DNA from: CAWAXW01 sp963786155
Lineage (GTDB): Bacteria > Actinomycetota > CADDZG01 > WHSQ01
Assembly (NCBI GenBank): GCA_963786155.1
Contig: CAWAXW010000006.1
Span: 2,976,001 to 3,040,000 of the forward strand
DNA: 64,000 nt
Reading direction: 5' to 3'
Part shown: positions 46,285-54,967 of the stretch, one piece after another
Numbering within the stretch: position 1 is the stretch's first letter
Layout of the letters: every line of letters begins with the position of its first letter
Made by a program: the position numbers and the translations under genes
Notes under the pieces: model-generated
What the model saw: the letters and a program-made list of their open reading frames with translations, nothing else
Database searches by the model: none
What the model was told of the DNA's origin: nothing

Positions 46285-47460
46285 ATGGCGCGAGAAGCAG
46301 TCATCGTCGAGGCCGTCCGCACCCCGCTTGCGAAGCGCAACGGCAAGCTCAAGGACTGGCATCCCGTCGATCTCCTTGCCGAGGTCCTCAATGAGACGAT
46401 CGCGCGTTCCAAGGTGGAGGCTACGCACGTCGACGACGTGATCTGCGGCTGCGTGTCCCAGATCGGCGAGCAGTCCCTGAACATCGGCCGCAACGCGTGG
46501 CTGGCTGCCGGCCTTCCTGAGGAGGTTCCGGCCACCACGGTCGATCGCCAGTGTGGTTCCTCGCAGCAGGCGGCCCACTTCGCCGCTCAGGGGGTCATCT
46601 CCGGCGCGTACGACGTCGCGATCGCATGTGGCGTCGAGCACATGACGCGGGTGCCCATGGGAACGAGCGCGCAGCACGAAGGCTTCCCGTTCACCGACCA
46701 GCTCATGGGCCGCTACGAAGGCGGACTGGTGCCGCAAGGCATCTCGGCCGAGATCATCTCGGAGCGCTGGGGCCTCGCGCGCGAGCAGCTCGATGAGTTC
46801 GGCGCTCGCAGCCACACCCTTGCCGGCAAGGCCACGGCGGCCGGGGCCTTCAAGAACGAGATCCACCCCATAAAGATCGAGACCGAGAACGGCACCGAGC
46901 TGTTCGATACCGACGAGGGGATCCGCACGCCGAACCTCGAGAAGATGGCGACGTTGCCGCCGGCGTTCAAGCCCGACGGTGGCGTCGTGACCGCCGCGAA
47001 CTCGTCGCAGATCACCGATGGCGCGGCTGCCCTTCTCATCACGACTCCCGAGAAGGCCGACGAGCTCGGCCTTACGCCGCGCGCCCGCTTCGTGTCGTTC
47101 GCTCTCGCGGGCACCGATCCCGTCACGATGCTGACCGGGCCGATACCCGCGACGCGGAAGGCTCTCGAGAAGGCGGGACTGACCTACGACGACATCGACC
47201 TCGTCGAGATCAACGAGGCGTTCGCCAGCGTCGTGCTCGCATGGAAGAAGGAGCTGGGGCTCGACGACCAGTGGTTCGACGAGCGCGTGAACGTCAACGG
47301 CGGCGCGATCGCACTGGGCCACCCTCTCGGCGCATCCGGAGCTCGCCTGATGACCACACTGGTGAACGCCCTCGAGACCCGCGGCGCTCGCTACGGTCTT
47401 CAGACGATGTGCGAAGGCGGCGGACTAGCCAACGCCACGATCATCGAGCGTCTCACCTGA
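46285..47460 (+). CDS. acetyl-CoA C-acyltransferase (thiolase)
   Basis: A 391-residue cytoplasmic thiolase that forms or cleaves 3-ketoacyl-CoA. The nucleophilic Cys90 lies in DRQCGSSQQ, and the catalytic blocks NEAFASV, GGAIALGHPLGASGAR and MCEGGGLANA are complete. The DRQCGSSQQA form is typical of the steroid/long-chain thiolases (FadA5-like) rather than classical acetoacetyl-CoA thiolases. ATG 46285 follows AAAGGAAC. A likely TetR operator is upstream. Confidence 0.9.
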   Translation: MAREAVIVEAVRTPLAKRNGKLKDWHPVDLLAEVLNETIARSKVEATHVDDVICGCVSQIGEQSLNIGRNAWLAAGLPEEVPATTVDRQCGSSQQAAHFAAQGVISGAYDVAIACGVEHMTRVPMGTSAQHEGFPFTDQLMGRYEGGLVPQGISAEIISERWGLAREQLDEFGARSHTLAGKATAAGAFKNEIHPIKIETENGTELFDTDEGIRTPNLEKMATLPPAFKPDGGVVTAANSSQITDGAAALLITTPEKADELGLTPRARFVSFALAGTDPVTMLTGPIPATRKALEKAGLTYDDIDLVEINEAFASVVLAWKKELGLDDQWFDERVNVNGGAIALGHPLGASGARLMTTLVNALETRGARYGLQTMCEGGGLANATIIERLT

Positions 47461-47520
47461 GCGAAATCTTCCGGAACGACGTCGATATTCGACGCTGAAC
47501 AGGAAGATTTCGGCGAGAGG

Positions 47521-47841
47521 TTAGACGGGTCGCAATGGGGGCTTGCCCCCGGTGCGTTCCAGCAGCATCTTCTCGCCGCAGTGCGTGGGGGCCTTGTCCG
47601 TTGCGACGACCTCGATCTTGAGCTCGAGCCCGCACACGCTGCAGACATAGCGCAGGCCGTACTCGCTCACGTCCGCGACCTCCGGTTCCGGGGGCACCGC
47701 TCCGAAACGGCGGATCTGCCGGAGCCCGGCCGCCAGGATCACGCCGGCCATCGTTAGAGCAGCCGCCACCCGCAGGGGCCCTCCCGACGACCCCACGACT
47801 AGGGCCAAGACCAGGACCACTAGGGCCGCCAGGATGGTCAC
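47521..47841 (-). CDS. two-helix membrane protein with zinc-ribbon-like tail
   Basis: A 106-residue protein with two close N-terminal helices (about 2-18 and 22-42), then a cytoplasmic region containing YVCSVCGLELKIEV and THCGEKM, a C-x2-C...H-C arrangement suitable for zinc. Similar proteins occur widely in Actinobacteria near crgA. GTG 47841 is the start. Function unknown. Confidence 0.7.
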   Translation of the reverse strand: MTILAALVVLVLALVVGSSGGPLRVAAALTMAGVILAAGLRQIRRFGAVPPEPEVADVSEYGLRYVCSVCGLELKIEVVATDKAPTHCGEKMLLERTGGKPPLRPV

Positions 47842-47880
47842 GCGGGGTGTCCATCGAAGGCGGACCGCAGAACGGACGGG

Positions 47881-47904
47881 TTATCCACAGCGATTTCCAC
47901 AGGT
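47881..47904 (+). promoter_or_regulatory. DnaA-box-like sequences
   Basis: TTATCCACA at 47881-47889 matches the DnaA-box consensus exactly, and TTTCCACAG follows at about 47895. They lie in the 119-base spacer between crgA and the zinc-ribbon gene, in a gene neighbourhood that is normally close to oriC. Only two boxes are visible, so this is not a complete origin. Confidence 0.4.
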
Positions 47905-47960
47905 GTTGATGAATCCCAAGCTTGTGATTCGCGGCTTTTGGCCGGTGGCGTGGCTACTGG

Positions 47961-48191
47961 TCAGTGCCACTGGGTGGCTACGGCGAAGGACACGGTGATA
48001 AGTCCCAGCCCGATCCACAATTGATATGCCTGGGTCCCGCCCGGCAACGCCCCGAGGTAGTGGAGCACGATGACCCCGACCCCACCCAACAGCAGGGTGA
48101 AGAACATCGCCGGAACCCACATCGGCGACTGCTTCGGCTTCGGCTTCGGCGGAGGCTGCCGGCGGCGCCGCTTCGAACGACTCTTAGGCAT
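47961..48191 (-). CDS. crgA: cell division protein CrgA
   Basis: A 76-residue membrane protein of the CrgA (UPF0233) family, which coordinates the divisome and peptidoglycan synthesis in Actinobacteria by contacting FtsZ and penicillin-binding proteins. Basic Pro/Lys/Arg N-terminus (KSRSKRRRRQPPPKPK), then two helices (about 26-45 and 56-73) with the conserved WVPAMFFTLLLGG. It is in its normal place, divergent from class E sortase and near pknA/pknB. Confidence 0.93.
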   Translation of the reverse strand: MPKSRSKRRRRQPPPKPKPKQSPMWVPAMFFTLLLGGVGVIVLHYLGALPGGTQAYQLWIGLGLITVSFAVATQWH

Positions 48192-48217
48192 CGCCGAATA
48201 GTAACTTGCGACCTCAG

Positions 48218-48883
48218 ATGAGATTCCTTCATTACTTCGGGAAGTTCCTGATCTCCGTGGGAGTCGGAGTTCTGTTGTTCGTGTCCTGGACCCTTTGGGG
48301 CACGGGCATCTATACGCGTGGCCAGCAGGATGCAGCGAACGAAGAGTTCGAGCGGGCTCCCGTCGTCGAACCCCTCGAGACTCCTCAGCCCGCCGGGGCG
48401 CCCGAAGGTACGGTGACGCTTCCCGAGACCTATCAGCCCGAGGCAGGCGACCCGGTGTTCCGGTTGCGGGCGCCTGCCATCGATCTCAATTACATGGTCG
48501 TGCAAGGAGTTGGAGTGGAAGACCTGAAGAAGGGTCCGGGTCACTACCCGAATTGCCGCGAGGGGTTCGCGCCCCCGTTGTGCACGGAGTTCGAGGAGAT
48601 CTGGCCCGGGGAGCACGGACGTGTGGTGATATCCGGGCACCGCACTACTTACGACGCCCCTTTCTGGGATATCAACAAGCTCGAGGAGGGCGATGAGATC
48701 ATCACCGAGACAAAATGGGGAGCGTTCCGCTACGAGGTGACGGGTCAGGAGATCGTGAAGCCGAACTCCCAGGCGATCGTGATCGACAAGCAGAAGGCGG
48801 AGATCGTCTTGACGACCTGCAATCCTCGGTTCTCGGCTTCCGAGCGCCTGATCGTCTATGCGGAGTTGGTGGGCCGGGCATGA
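48218..48883 (+). CDS. class E sortase
   Basis: A 221-residue membrane-anchored transpeptidase that attaches or polymerises surface proteins. One N-terminal helix (about 8-27), linker, then the sortase domain with catalytic His in VISGHRTTY, and Cys and Arg in LTTCNPRFSASERL. Class E sortases recognise LAxTG-like signals; no obvious substrate with this signal was seen in the window. ATG 48218 is preferred over TTG 48206. Coupled by ATGA to the next small gene. Confidence 0.92.
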   Translation: MRFLHYFGKFLISVGVGVLLFVSWTLWGTGIYTRGQQDAANEEFERAPVVEPLETPQPAGAPEGTVTLPETYQPEAGDPVFRLRAPAIDLNYMVVQGVGVEDLKKGPGHYPNCREGFAPPLCTEFEEIWPGEHGRVVISGHRTTYDAPFWDINKLEEGDEIITETKWGAFRYEVTGQEIVKPNSQAIVIDKQKAEIVLTTCNPRFSASERLIVYAELVGRA

Positions 48884-49002
48884 AAGAGAAGCGACCGTGG
48901 AAGTTCCGGCTTCTGGAGTTCGGTCTCTGGGCTCTGCTGTCGCTCGTGACGGCGGTAGTCCTCGTGATGCTTTCGGACGAGCTGCTGCCGGCGAACTTCT
49001 GA
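48880..49002 (+). CDS. small single-span membrane peptide (40 aa)
   Basis: A 40-codon gene: MKEKRPWKFRLLEFGLWALL and on, with basic start and one helix (residues 12-33). It overlaps the sortase stop (ATGA) and the start of the amidotransferase gene (TGATG), so it is locked between two conserved genes by translational coupling. No family recognised; a sortase-associated peptide is one possibility. Confidence 0.62.
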   Translation: MKEKRPWKFRLLEFGLWALLSLVTAVVLVMLSDELLPANF

Positions 49003-49586
49003 TGCGCGTGCTTCTGATCGACAACTTCGACTCGTTCGTCTACAACCTGGCGCAGGCGTTCGGCGCGCTGGGGGCCGAGCCGATCGTCGTGCGCAACGAC
49101 GCGACGATCGAGGAACTGCGCGCGACCGCTCCGGATGCGGTCGTCGTATCGCCGGGCCCCGGAACCCCCGAGGAGTCGGGGGTCTCCGTGGCCGCCATCC
49201 GCGCGTTCGGTTCGGAGCTGCCGGTACTAGGCGTCTGCCTGGGTCATCAATGCATCGGGGAGGCGTTCGGGGCACGCATCGTGCGGGCCGCGGTCGGCCC
49301 GGTGCACGGGAAGACGTCGGCGATCGAGCACAACGACGCCGGAGTCTTCGCCGGACTGCCTTCGCCATTGCAGGCGACGCGCTATCACTCGCTTGCGATC
49401 GCGCCCGACTCGGTCCCCGCGGAGCTCGAGGTCACCGCCCACAGCACCGACGGCACGATCATGGGAGTCCGCCACCGCTCACTCGCGATCGAAGGAGTGC
49501 AGTTCCATCCGGAGTCGGTGCTGAGCCCCGAGGGGCCGCGCCTTCTCCACAACTTCTTGTCGGGGGCCGGGTTACCGACCGGATAG
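49002..49586 (+). CDS. pabA: glutamine amidotransferase, aminodeoxychorismate/anthranilate synthase component II
   Basis: A 194-residue class I amidotransferase that supplies ammonia for p-aminobenzoate (folate) or anthranilate (tryptophan). Motifs: LLIDNFDSFVYNL, SPGPGTPEESG, nucleophile GVCLGHQCIGEAFG (Cys81), and FHPES with the His-Glu pair. The location near sortase and pknB is the usual place for the actinobacterial pabA/trpG homologue. The synthase partner (pabB/trpE) is not present. The start overlaps the preceding stop (TGATG), and the end overlaps the convergent gene by 15 bases. Confidence 0.9.
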   Translation: MRVLLIDNFDSFVYNLAQAFGALGAEPIVVRNDATIEELRATAPDAVVVSPGPGTPEESGVSVAAIRAFGSELPVLGVCLGHQCIGEAFGARIVRAAVGPVHGKTSAIEHNDAGVFAGLPSPLQATRYHSLAIAPDSVPAELEVTAHSTDGTIMGVRHRSLAIEGVQFHPESVLSPEGPRLLHNFLSGAGLPTG

Positions 49587-50270
49587 GACGACTGGGACCT
49601 CGACCAGATGCGGGGACCCTTCGATCCGCGCGCTGAACCGAACCAGCGCAGGACCAGAGCTCCAGTCCCAGTCCACGGGCGTAGTGGTGTCGCCCGAACC
49701 CACGACTCGATCATCCGCGACGACCTCGACCAGCGCCCCGCCGCCACCGCGCAGAACGGCGGAAACGGGCATGGGGTCCGCGACGAGGGATCCCGCGACC
49801 GGCTGCTCGACCAGGATCCACGGCTGCGCGGACGCGAAGTCCTCAACCGACATCGGCTGCTCGAGCTCGCCCCCGGACCCATTCGGCACGAACCCCGGCA
49901 CACCGTCGTCGAGCAGCGTGAGTTGCTTGCCCTCTTCGAGCGTCGCCAACGAATAGGTGATCTGAGCCGCGGCGCGCCTGACCTTGGTTCGAGTCATGTC
50001 CCAGAAGCCGGGACCCAGCTCGACGAAGTAGCTCTCCCCGGCTTCCTCTACGTCGGCTACCTCGAGATCCGGCGGGACCGACGACGTGAGCTCAGGCCGC
50101 TCGGCTCCCCGGGCGAGCAGCGAGAGGATCTCCCCTACCGGCTCTCCTTCGGGCAGCTCCGAGTATTCCGCGATGAGCGCCTCCTCGTCGAAGAAGAACA
50201 CAGGAACAACGGCCGCGGCCGGTGGGGGCTGAGCTTCGCTTCTTGGTTCGGCCTCGCACGCAACCAGCAA
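49572..50270 (-). CDS. GerMN-domain lipoprotein (start unresolved)
   Basis: About 230 residues: lipobox-like LLLVAC, then a GerMN domain (about 25-140) and a C-terminal Ig-like Gmad2-type domain (about 150-230, PWILVEQPVAGSLVADPMPV). Such proteins are cell-wall or spore-associated lipoproteins. The annotated TTG 50270 would leave only MLVAC before the Cys, with no signal core. The frame remains hydrophobic upstream to about 50303 (RLLAAALAALLLVAC) but no ATG, GTG or TTG is found; ATC at 50303 sits exactly where a start should be, so a base error or a rare start is likely. Overlaps the sialidase-like gene end. Confidence 0.7.
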   Translation of the reverse strand: MLVACEAEPRSEAQPPPAAAVVPVFFFDEEALIAEYSELPEGEPVGEILSLLARGAERPELTSSVPPDLEVADVEEAGESYFVELGPGFWDMTRTKVRRAAAQITYSLATLEEGKQLTLLDDGVPGFVPNGSGGELEQPMSVEDFASAQPWILVEQPVAGSLVADPMPVSAVLRGGGGALVEVVADDRVVGSGDTTTPVDWDWSSGPALVRFSARIEGSPHLVEVPVVLSGR

Positions 50271-50290
50271 CAGTGCGGCGAGCGCCGCAG

Positions 50291-51712
50291 CTAGCAGTCG
50301 GATCCGCTGAGGGGGTTCTTGTAGAAGTGGGGTCCGCCCTTCTGGCCGACGAAGGAGATGAACTCCGGAGCGTTGGTCGAGCGGATTCCGGCGTCATCGA
50401 CCACATCGCGCGAGTTGTCGGTGTAGGCGATGACGATCCGGCCACACGGATCGAGATCCAACTGGAGGTAGTCGAGCAGGTCACGCGTCCCGGTCGCGCA
50501 TCCGGTTCCCGAAGTGCAGACGTTCCCTTCGTGCATCGGGGTGGGAGTCGCGACGACCTCCTGGTACTTGGGATTCGCGGAGGATGCATTCAACGAATAT
50601 GAGGCGTAAACGCGCCACTGCGGGACCGGGTTCCCTTCCTGCACGACGAGCTCGGGGCTGGGGCCCTTCGAGTTGGTCCCGTAGTAGGTCACGGCAACCC
50701 GGCCTTTGGAACCGGCGACCAGCCACGGGAAGACGCTCGTCGGTACTTTGTTCACGCGCACGGGCTTGGACCACGTCTCGCCGGAATTCTTGCTGACCGA
50801 CACGTACGAATTCGTAAGGCCGAGCTTGCCGTCGGCGCCCACGGGCCGCCGTTCGTTCCACGCCGCGTACACGTTGCCGGCGCTGTCGACATCGACCGCG
50901 ACGAATGAGTCGAAGCTGTCGCCCTTGGTTGTCGTGACCACGGCGTGGGCGGTCGTAAGCAGGTCGAGACTCGAACGGGTCACGACGATGTCGTCCTCTG
51001 TGGCGCCTCCGGTGTTGTAAGCGACGTAGACGTAGTCGTTCTTTTCATCCACCGCGATCTCGCCGGGCCACTGGTAGCTGTCGGTGCCCGATACCGACAC
51101 GGTGAGACTGACCACCGGGCAGCCGGGCTGGTTCTCGCCCGGCGGAGAGGCGAGCTCGAGCCGGCTGAGGATGACGCTCTGCCTTCCGATCCGCCCGGTT
51201 GTCATGAAAGCGAACGGCTCGTCCTTGTATGTCTCGATCCATTGCCGGTCGACAACTGTGTCGAGCGATCCCACGGGATTCACGCACCAGGACTCTCCAT
51301 CGTCGGACGAGTAAGTGGCGGTCGTGTTGGCGAGCGTGAGGCCGGAACCCCAGAGGTCGCCCGACGAGTCGATGGCGAGATCGGCGTCACCTCCACCGGC
51401 CGCATTGTCGAATGAGCCGAGCCACTCCCACGTCTTGCCGCCGTCCTTCGAACGCCAGATAACGTCTCCGCCCCCGTTGTCCTGTGTGCGGACCCCACTG
51501 CCTAGGCCCTGGGGAGCGACGATGTAGAGGGTGCCGTCGCGGGCCGCACGGATCGAGGGCTCGGCCCCCGATTGGGTCTCGTCGGCCGAGACCTGTACCG
51601 GCGCACGGAACGTCACCTTCTTAGCCGCGGCATCCGATGCGGGTGCGGCCAGCGCGGCCGCAAGAAGGCAAGCGATGCCCGGAACGATCAAGATCTTGGT
51701 TCGTCGCGCCAT
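50291..51712 (-). CDS. secreted sialidase-like (BNR/Asp-box) beta-propeller
   Basis: A 473-residue exported protein with signal peptide (CLLAAALAAPASDA) and several Asp-boxes: SKDGGKTWEW, SSDDGESWCV and SKNSGETWSK, typical of sialidase-fold propellers. The sialidase catalytic residues (Arg triad, FRIP) were not recognised, so glycosidase activity is unproven; many such proteins are only structural or bind glycans. ATG 51712 is 11 bases after the pknB stop, so it is the next gene in the kinase operon. It ends inside the start of the GerMN gene. Confidence 0.78.
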   Translation of the reverse strand: MARRTKILIVPGIACLLAAALAAPASDAAAKKVTFRAPVQVSADETQSGAEPSIRAARDGTLYIVAPQGLGSGVRTQDNGGGDVIWRSKDGGKTWEWLGSFDNAAGGGDADLAIDSSGDLWGSGLTLANTTATYSSDDGESWCVNPVGSLDTVVDRQWIETYKDEPFAFMTTGRIGRQSVILSRLELASPPGENQPGCPVVSLTVSVSGTDSYQWPGEIAVDEKNDYVYVAYNTGGATEDDIVVTRSSLDLLTTAHAVVTTTKGDSFDSFVAVDVDSAGNVYAAWNERRPVGADGKLGLTNSYVSVSKNSGETWSKPVRVNKVPTSVFPWLVAGSKGRVAVTYYGTNSKGPSPELVVQEGNPVPQWRVYASYSLNASSANPKYQEVVATPTPMHEGNVCTSGTGCATGTRDLLDYLQLDLDPCGRIVIAYTDNSRDVVDDAGIRSTNAPEFISFVGQKGGPHFYKNPLSGSDC

Positions 51713-51722
51713 GGCTTGAAGC

Positions 51723-53591
51723 TTACGCGGGCAAACGCATCCCGGATAGGGCCATTGGGTAGCCAAGTGATGCATCTCCGGCCTGTATGAACAAAGTGGC
51801 CTCGTCGCCCTCGGCCACAGGCTCGCCGGGGGCGGGGTCCTGGTCGCAGACCGTGCCGGGAGGCTCAGGCGAAGCACACGCCACCTCTTCCTGGGTCACA
51901 TTCAGTCCGTACTCGGACTCCAGCTCGGCCTCGGCGTCGTCCCCGTCACGCCCGATCATGTCCGGCATCGCGCGTTCCTCCGGGCCTTCGGACACGGTGA
52001 TCCGAACGGTGTCGCCCTCCTCGGCCTCGCTGAAAGCGGGCGGGTCCTGGGCGAACACGGTCCCCTCCTCCTCCACGTTGGGCGCGCTCGTCGATTCGGC
52101 CACGAACCCCGCTCCCTCGATGGCAGCGATGGCGTCGCCCTCGCTGAGTCCGATCACGTTGGGAACGCTCGTCGGCTCGGCCCCCTCGGACACGTAGATG
52201 TCGACACTGTCCCCGGTGGTGACCTCGGTCCCTGCGACCGGGTCGGTGCGGATCACCTGGTCCTCGTCGAACTCGTCGCTGGGCTCGGTCAGCTCCTCGC
52301 CGATCTTCAAGCCCTCGTCCTCGAGGATCTCGATCGCCTCCTTGAGCGATCGGCCCGAGACGTCGGGGATCTCGACCTGCTTGCGCCCGAGCGAGATCAC
52401 GATCGTGACGGTGCTGCCCTCGTCGGCCTCCGCCTTGGCCTCTGGATCTTGTTCGATGACCTCGCCTTCGGGCTTCTTCGAGTTCTTCTCTTCTCTTTCG
52501 ATCTCGAAGCCGGCTCGGGCCAACTTCTCGCGAGCCTCAGCCTCTTCGAGACCCACGACCTTCGGCACCTCCACCTGCGGGCCCCCGAAGAAGTTGGTGG
52601 CCATGAGGTAGGCGCCCAGCGCTATCAGCGCCAGGACGCCGAGCGCGATGAGCGCATACCACCATGCGCCGCGGCGGGACTCTTCTTCGTCCTCCTGAGC
52701 CGTCATCACCTGGGTGCCCGTGGCGGGAACGACCATCGTCGAGCTGGCGACGACCTTCTGGCCGCTCAGGTATCGGCCGATGTCGGATTCCAGCTCGCGC
52801 GCCGTCGAGTACCGGGTGTCGGGGTCCTTCGCCATGGCCTTGAGCGCAATCGCGTCGAGCGACGAGGGCACATCGCCATTGACCGAGGACGGCCGGGGCG
52901 GTTCCTCGCGCACGTGCTTGTAAGCGATCGCGAGCGGAGAGTCCCCGGTGAACGGCGCGCGACCGGTCAGCATCTCGAACAGAACACATCCGAGCGAGTA
53001 GATGTCGGACCGCTGATCGAGCGGACTTCCCTGCGCTTGTTCGGGCGAGAGATACGACGCCGTGCCGATCACCATGCCGGTTTGCGTCATCGTCTGTTCG
53101 CCGTCGCTCGCGAGTGCCCGCGCGATTCCGAAGTCGGTGACTTTCGTCTGACCGGTCGTCGTGATCATGATGTTGCTGGGCTTGATGTCTCGGTGTACGA
53201 GCCCCGCCTCGTGCGCCCGGTTGAGCGCCTTCGCCACATCGGCCGCTATCTCGGCGGCGCGCTCGGGCAGCAGTGGGCCCTCGGCGCGGATTATGTCGGA
53301 CAGAGACCGTCCTTCGATGAGCTCCATGACGATGAAGCTCGTGTCGCCTTCGGTACCGAAGTCGTAGAGAGAAACGATGTTCGGGTGGTTGAGGTTCGCA
53401 GCCAACTGGGCCTCGCGGCGGAAACGCTCCACGAACGCTCGATCGCGAGCAAAGCGGTCGCTCAGCACCTTCACGGCGACCTCGCGACCGAGCAGCTCGT
53501 CGCGCGCGCGGTAGACCTCGGCCATCCCGCCGCTGCCGATCCTCTCGATGACCGCGTAGCGGCCCCCGAATGTCCTCTGGGGTGTGCTCAA
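51723..53591 (-). CDS. pknB: serine/threonine protein kinase PknB with four PASTA domains
   Basis: A 622-residue transmembrane kinase that senses peptidoglycan fragments and controls cell-wall growth. Kinase domain (about 1-270): GSGGMAEVY, VAVKVL, HRDIKPSN, DFGIA, and the activation loop TQTGMVIGTASYLSPEQ. One helix (about 310-330). The extracellular part has four PASTA repeats (about 340-605). A short C-terminal tail follows (DASLGYPMALSGMRLPA). Start TTG 53591 overlaps the stop of the preceding kinase gene (TTGA). Confidence 0.95.
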   Translation of the reverse strand: MSTPQRTFGGRYAVIERIGSGGMAEVYRARDELLGREVAVKVLSDRFARDRAFVERFRREAQLAANLNHPNIVSLYDFGTEGDTSFIVMELIEGRSLSDIIRAEGPLLPERAAEIAADVAKALNRAHEAGLVHRDIKPSNIMITTTGQTKVTDFGIARALASDGEQTMTQTGMVIGTASYLSPEQAQGSPLDQRSDIYSLGCVLFEMLTGRAPFTGDSPLAIAYKHVREEPPRPSSVNGDVPSSLDAIALKAMAKDPDTRYSTARELESDIGRYLSGQKVVASSTMVVPATGTQVMTAQEDEEESRRGAWWYALIALGVLALIALGAYLMATNFFGGPQVEVPKVVGLEEAEAREKLARAGFEIEREEKNSKKPEGEVIEQDPEAKAEADEGSTVTIVISLGRKQVEIPDVSGRSLKEAIEILEDEGLKIGEELTEPSDEFDEDQVIRTDPVAGTEVTTGDSVDIYVSEGAEPTSVPNVIGLSEGDAIAAIEGAGFVAESTSAPNVEEEGTVFAQDPPAFSEAEEGDTVRITVSEGPEERAMPDMIGRDGDDAEAELESEYGLNVTQEEVACASPEPPGTVCDQDPAPGEPVAEGDEATLFIQAGDASLGYPMALSGMRLPA

Positions 53592-54967
53592 TCGTCGTCC
53601 TCGAAGTCGTCTTCGGATCCCGAACTGACGACCAGGGTAATGGTCTCTCCCGGAGACAACGGGACGCCGGGGTCCGGATCGGTATCGATCACTACTCCGG
53701 CGGGGTAATCGTCGCTCGGCGAGTAGCCCACGACGACTACGTAGCCCGCTTCGGCCAGGACCGTTTCGGAAGCCGCCGCATCGCTGCCGATGATGCTTTC
53801 CAGCATCATGGATGGCCCCGCATCCGGCTCATCGATCTCCGGGGCCTCGGGCGTGGGGTCGGCCGCCGGTTGTTCGTCGGGCTGATCTTCGGCGGGCTGG
53901 TCGCCGGCTCCCGTGGCTCCGGTCTGAGCGGGCGGGGCCTCGGCCTCGGCAAGCCGGAAGGCCACCAAAGTTGCGGCGATCAGAGCCAGTGCTCCCAGCG
54001 TGATGAGCACCCACTTCCCGACCCGGACCGGATCCCACCGATCTCCGTAGACCGGCCACGCCTCCGTGCCCGGCGCCCCCGCCGCGCCGCCGGAGGCTGC
54101 GAGGGCCGGAAGCACCGCGGTGGTTCCGGCCACTATCGGGTCTGTCGACGGCGATCCGAGGCCTTCTATCGCCACCTTCATGGCCCCCGCGGTGGCGTAC
54201 CGATCTGCGGGGGACTTGGCCGTGGCGCGCAAGACGATGGCGTCGAACTCTTTCGTCACCTCGGGATTGAGTCTGCTCGGGGGCGGCACATCGTCCGACA
54301 CGTGCCGCATCGCGACCGCGATCGGGGAGTCGCCGGTGAACGGGAGCGCGCCGGTCGTCATCTCGTACAGCACGATCCCCAGGGAGTAGATGTCGGAGGC
54401 GGGGGTCACGGCCTCCCCAGATGCATGCTCCGGAGAGATGTAATGAGCCGTGCCCAGGACCATCCCGGTCGCCGTCAAGGTTGCATCGCCGACCGCGCGC
54501 GCTATCCCGAAGTCGGTGACCTTCACGCGATCGTCCGGGCCGATGATGATGTTTGCCGGCTTGACATCGCGATGGATCACTCCTGCGGAATGTGCATGGT
54601 CAAGAGCGCTGCAGGCTTGGGTCCCGATCTCGATCGATCGCTCTATCGAGAGCGGCCCTTCCTCACGGATCACCCGCGCGAGATCGACTCCATCGACGAG
54701 CTCCATGACGATGAAGTGCCGGCCGTCGTCTTCTCCATAGTCGAAGACGTTCGCGAGGTTGGGATGCGAGAGCGCAGCCACGGCCCGCGCTTCCCGGCGA
54801 AAGCGCTCGACGAAGGTGGGGTTGGTGGCGTGCTCGCCCTTGAGGAGCTTGACCGCGACCTTTCGTTCCAGACGTTCGTCGTGTGCTTCGTAAACGGTGC
54901 CCATTGCCCCCGACGCGATCTTGTCGCCCAAGCGGTAGCGCTCCATGAGGACTGGACCGTCTACCAC
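53588..54967 (-). CDS. pknA: serine/threonine protein kinase PknA-like with one PASTA-like domain
   Basis: A 459-residue transmembrane kinase. Kinase domain (about 1-270): IASGAMGTVYE, VAVKLL, HRDVKPAN, DFGIA, and activation-loop TGMVLGTAHYISPEH. One helix (about 323-343), Pro/Ala/Glu-rich linker, and a single PASTA-like domain (about 385-450). Mycobacterial PknA lacks PASTA domains, so this version is unusual. GTG 54967 overlaps the pbpA stop (GTGGTAG). Confidence 0.92.
   Translation of the reverse strand: MVDGPVLMERYRLGDKIASGAMGTVYEAHDERLERKVAVKLLKGEHATNPTFVERFRREARAVAALSHPNLANVFDYGEDDGRHFIVMELVDGVDLARVIREEGPLSIERSIEIGTQACSALDHAHSAGVIHRDVKPANIIIGPDDRVKVTDFGIARAVGDATLTATGMVLGTAHYISPEHASGEAVTPASDIYSLGIVLYEMTTGALPFTGDSPIAVAMRHVSDDVPPPSRLNPEVTKEFDAIVLRATAKSPADRYATAGAMKVAIEGLGSPSTDPIVAGTTAVLPALAASGGAAGAPGTEAWPVYGDRWDPVRVGKWVLITLGALALIAATLVAFRLAEAEAPPAQTGATGAGDQPAEDQPDEQPAADPTPEAPEIDEPDAGPSMMLESIIGSDAAASETVLAEAGYVVVVGYSPSDDYPAGVVIDTDPDPGVPLSPGETITLVVSSGSEDDFEDDD

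Noticed and set aside
46255..47322. A 355-codon frame on the minus strand.
   Set aside because: Antisense to the complete thiolase gene.
52449..53708. A 419-codon frame on the plus strand.
   Set aside because: Antisense to pknB; no domain recognised.
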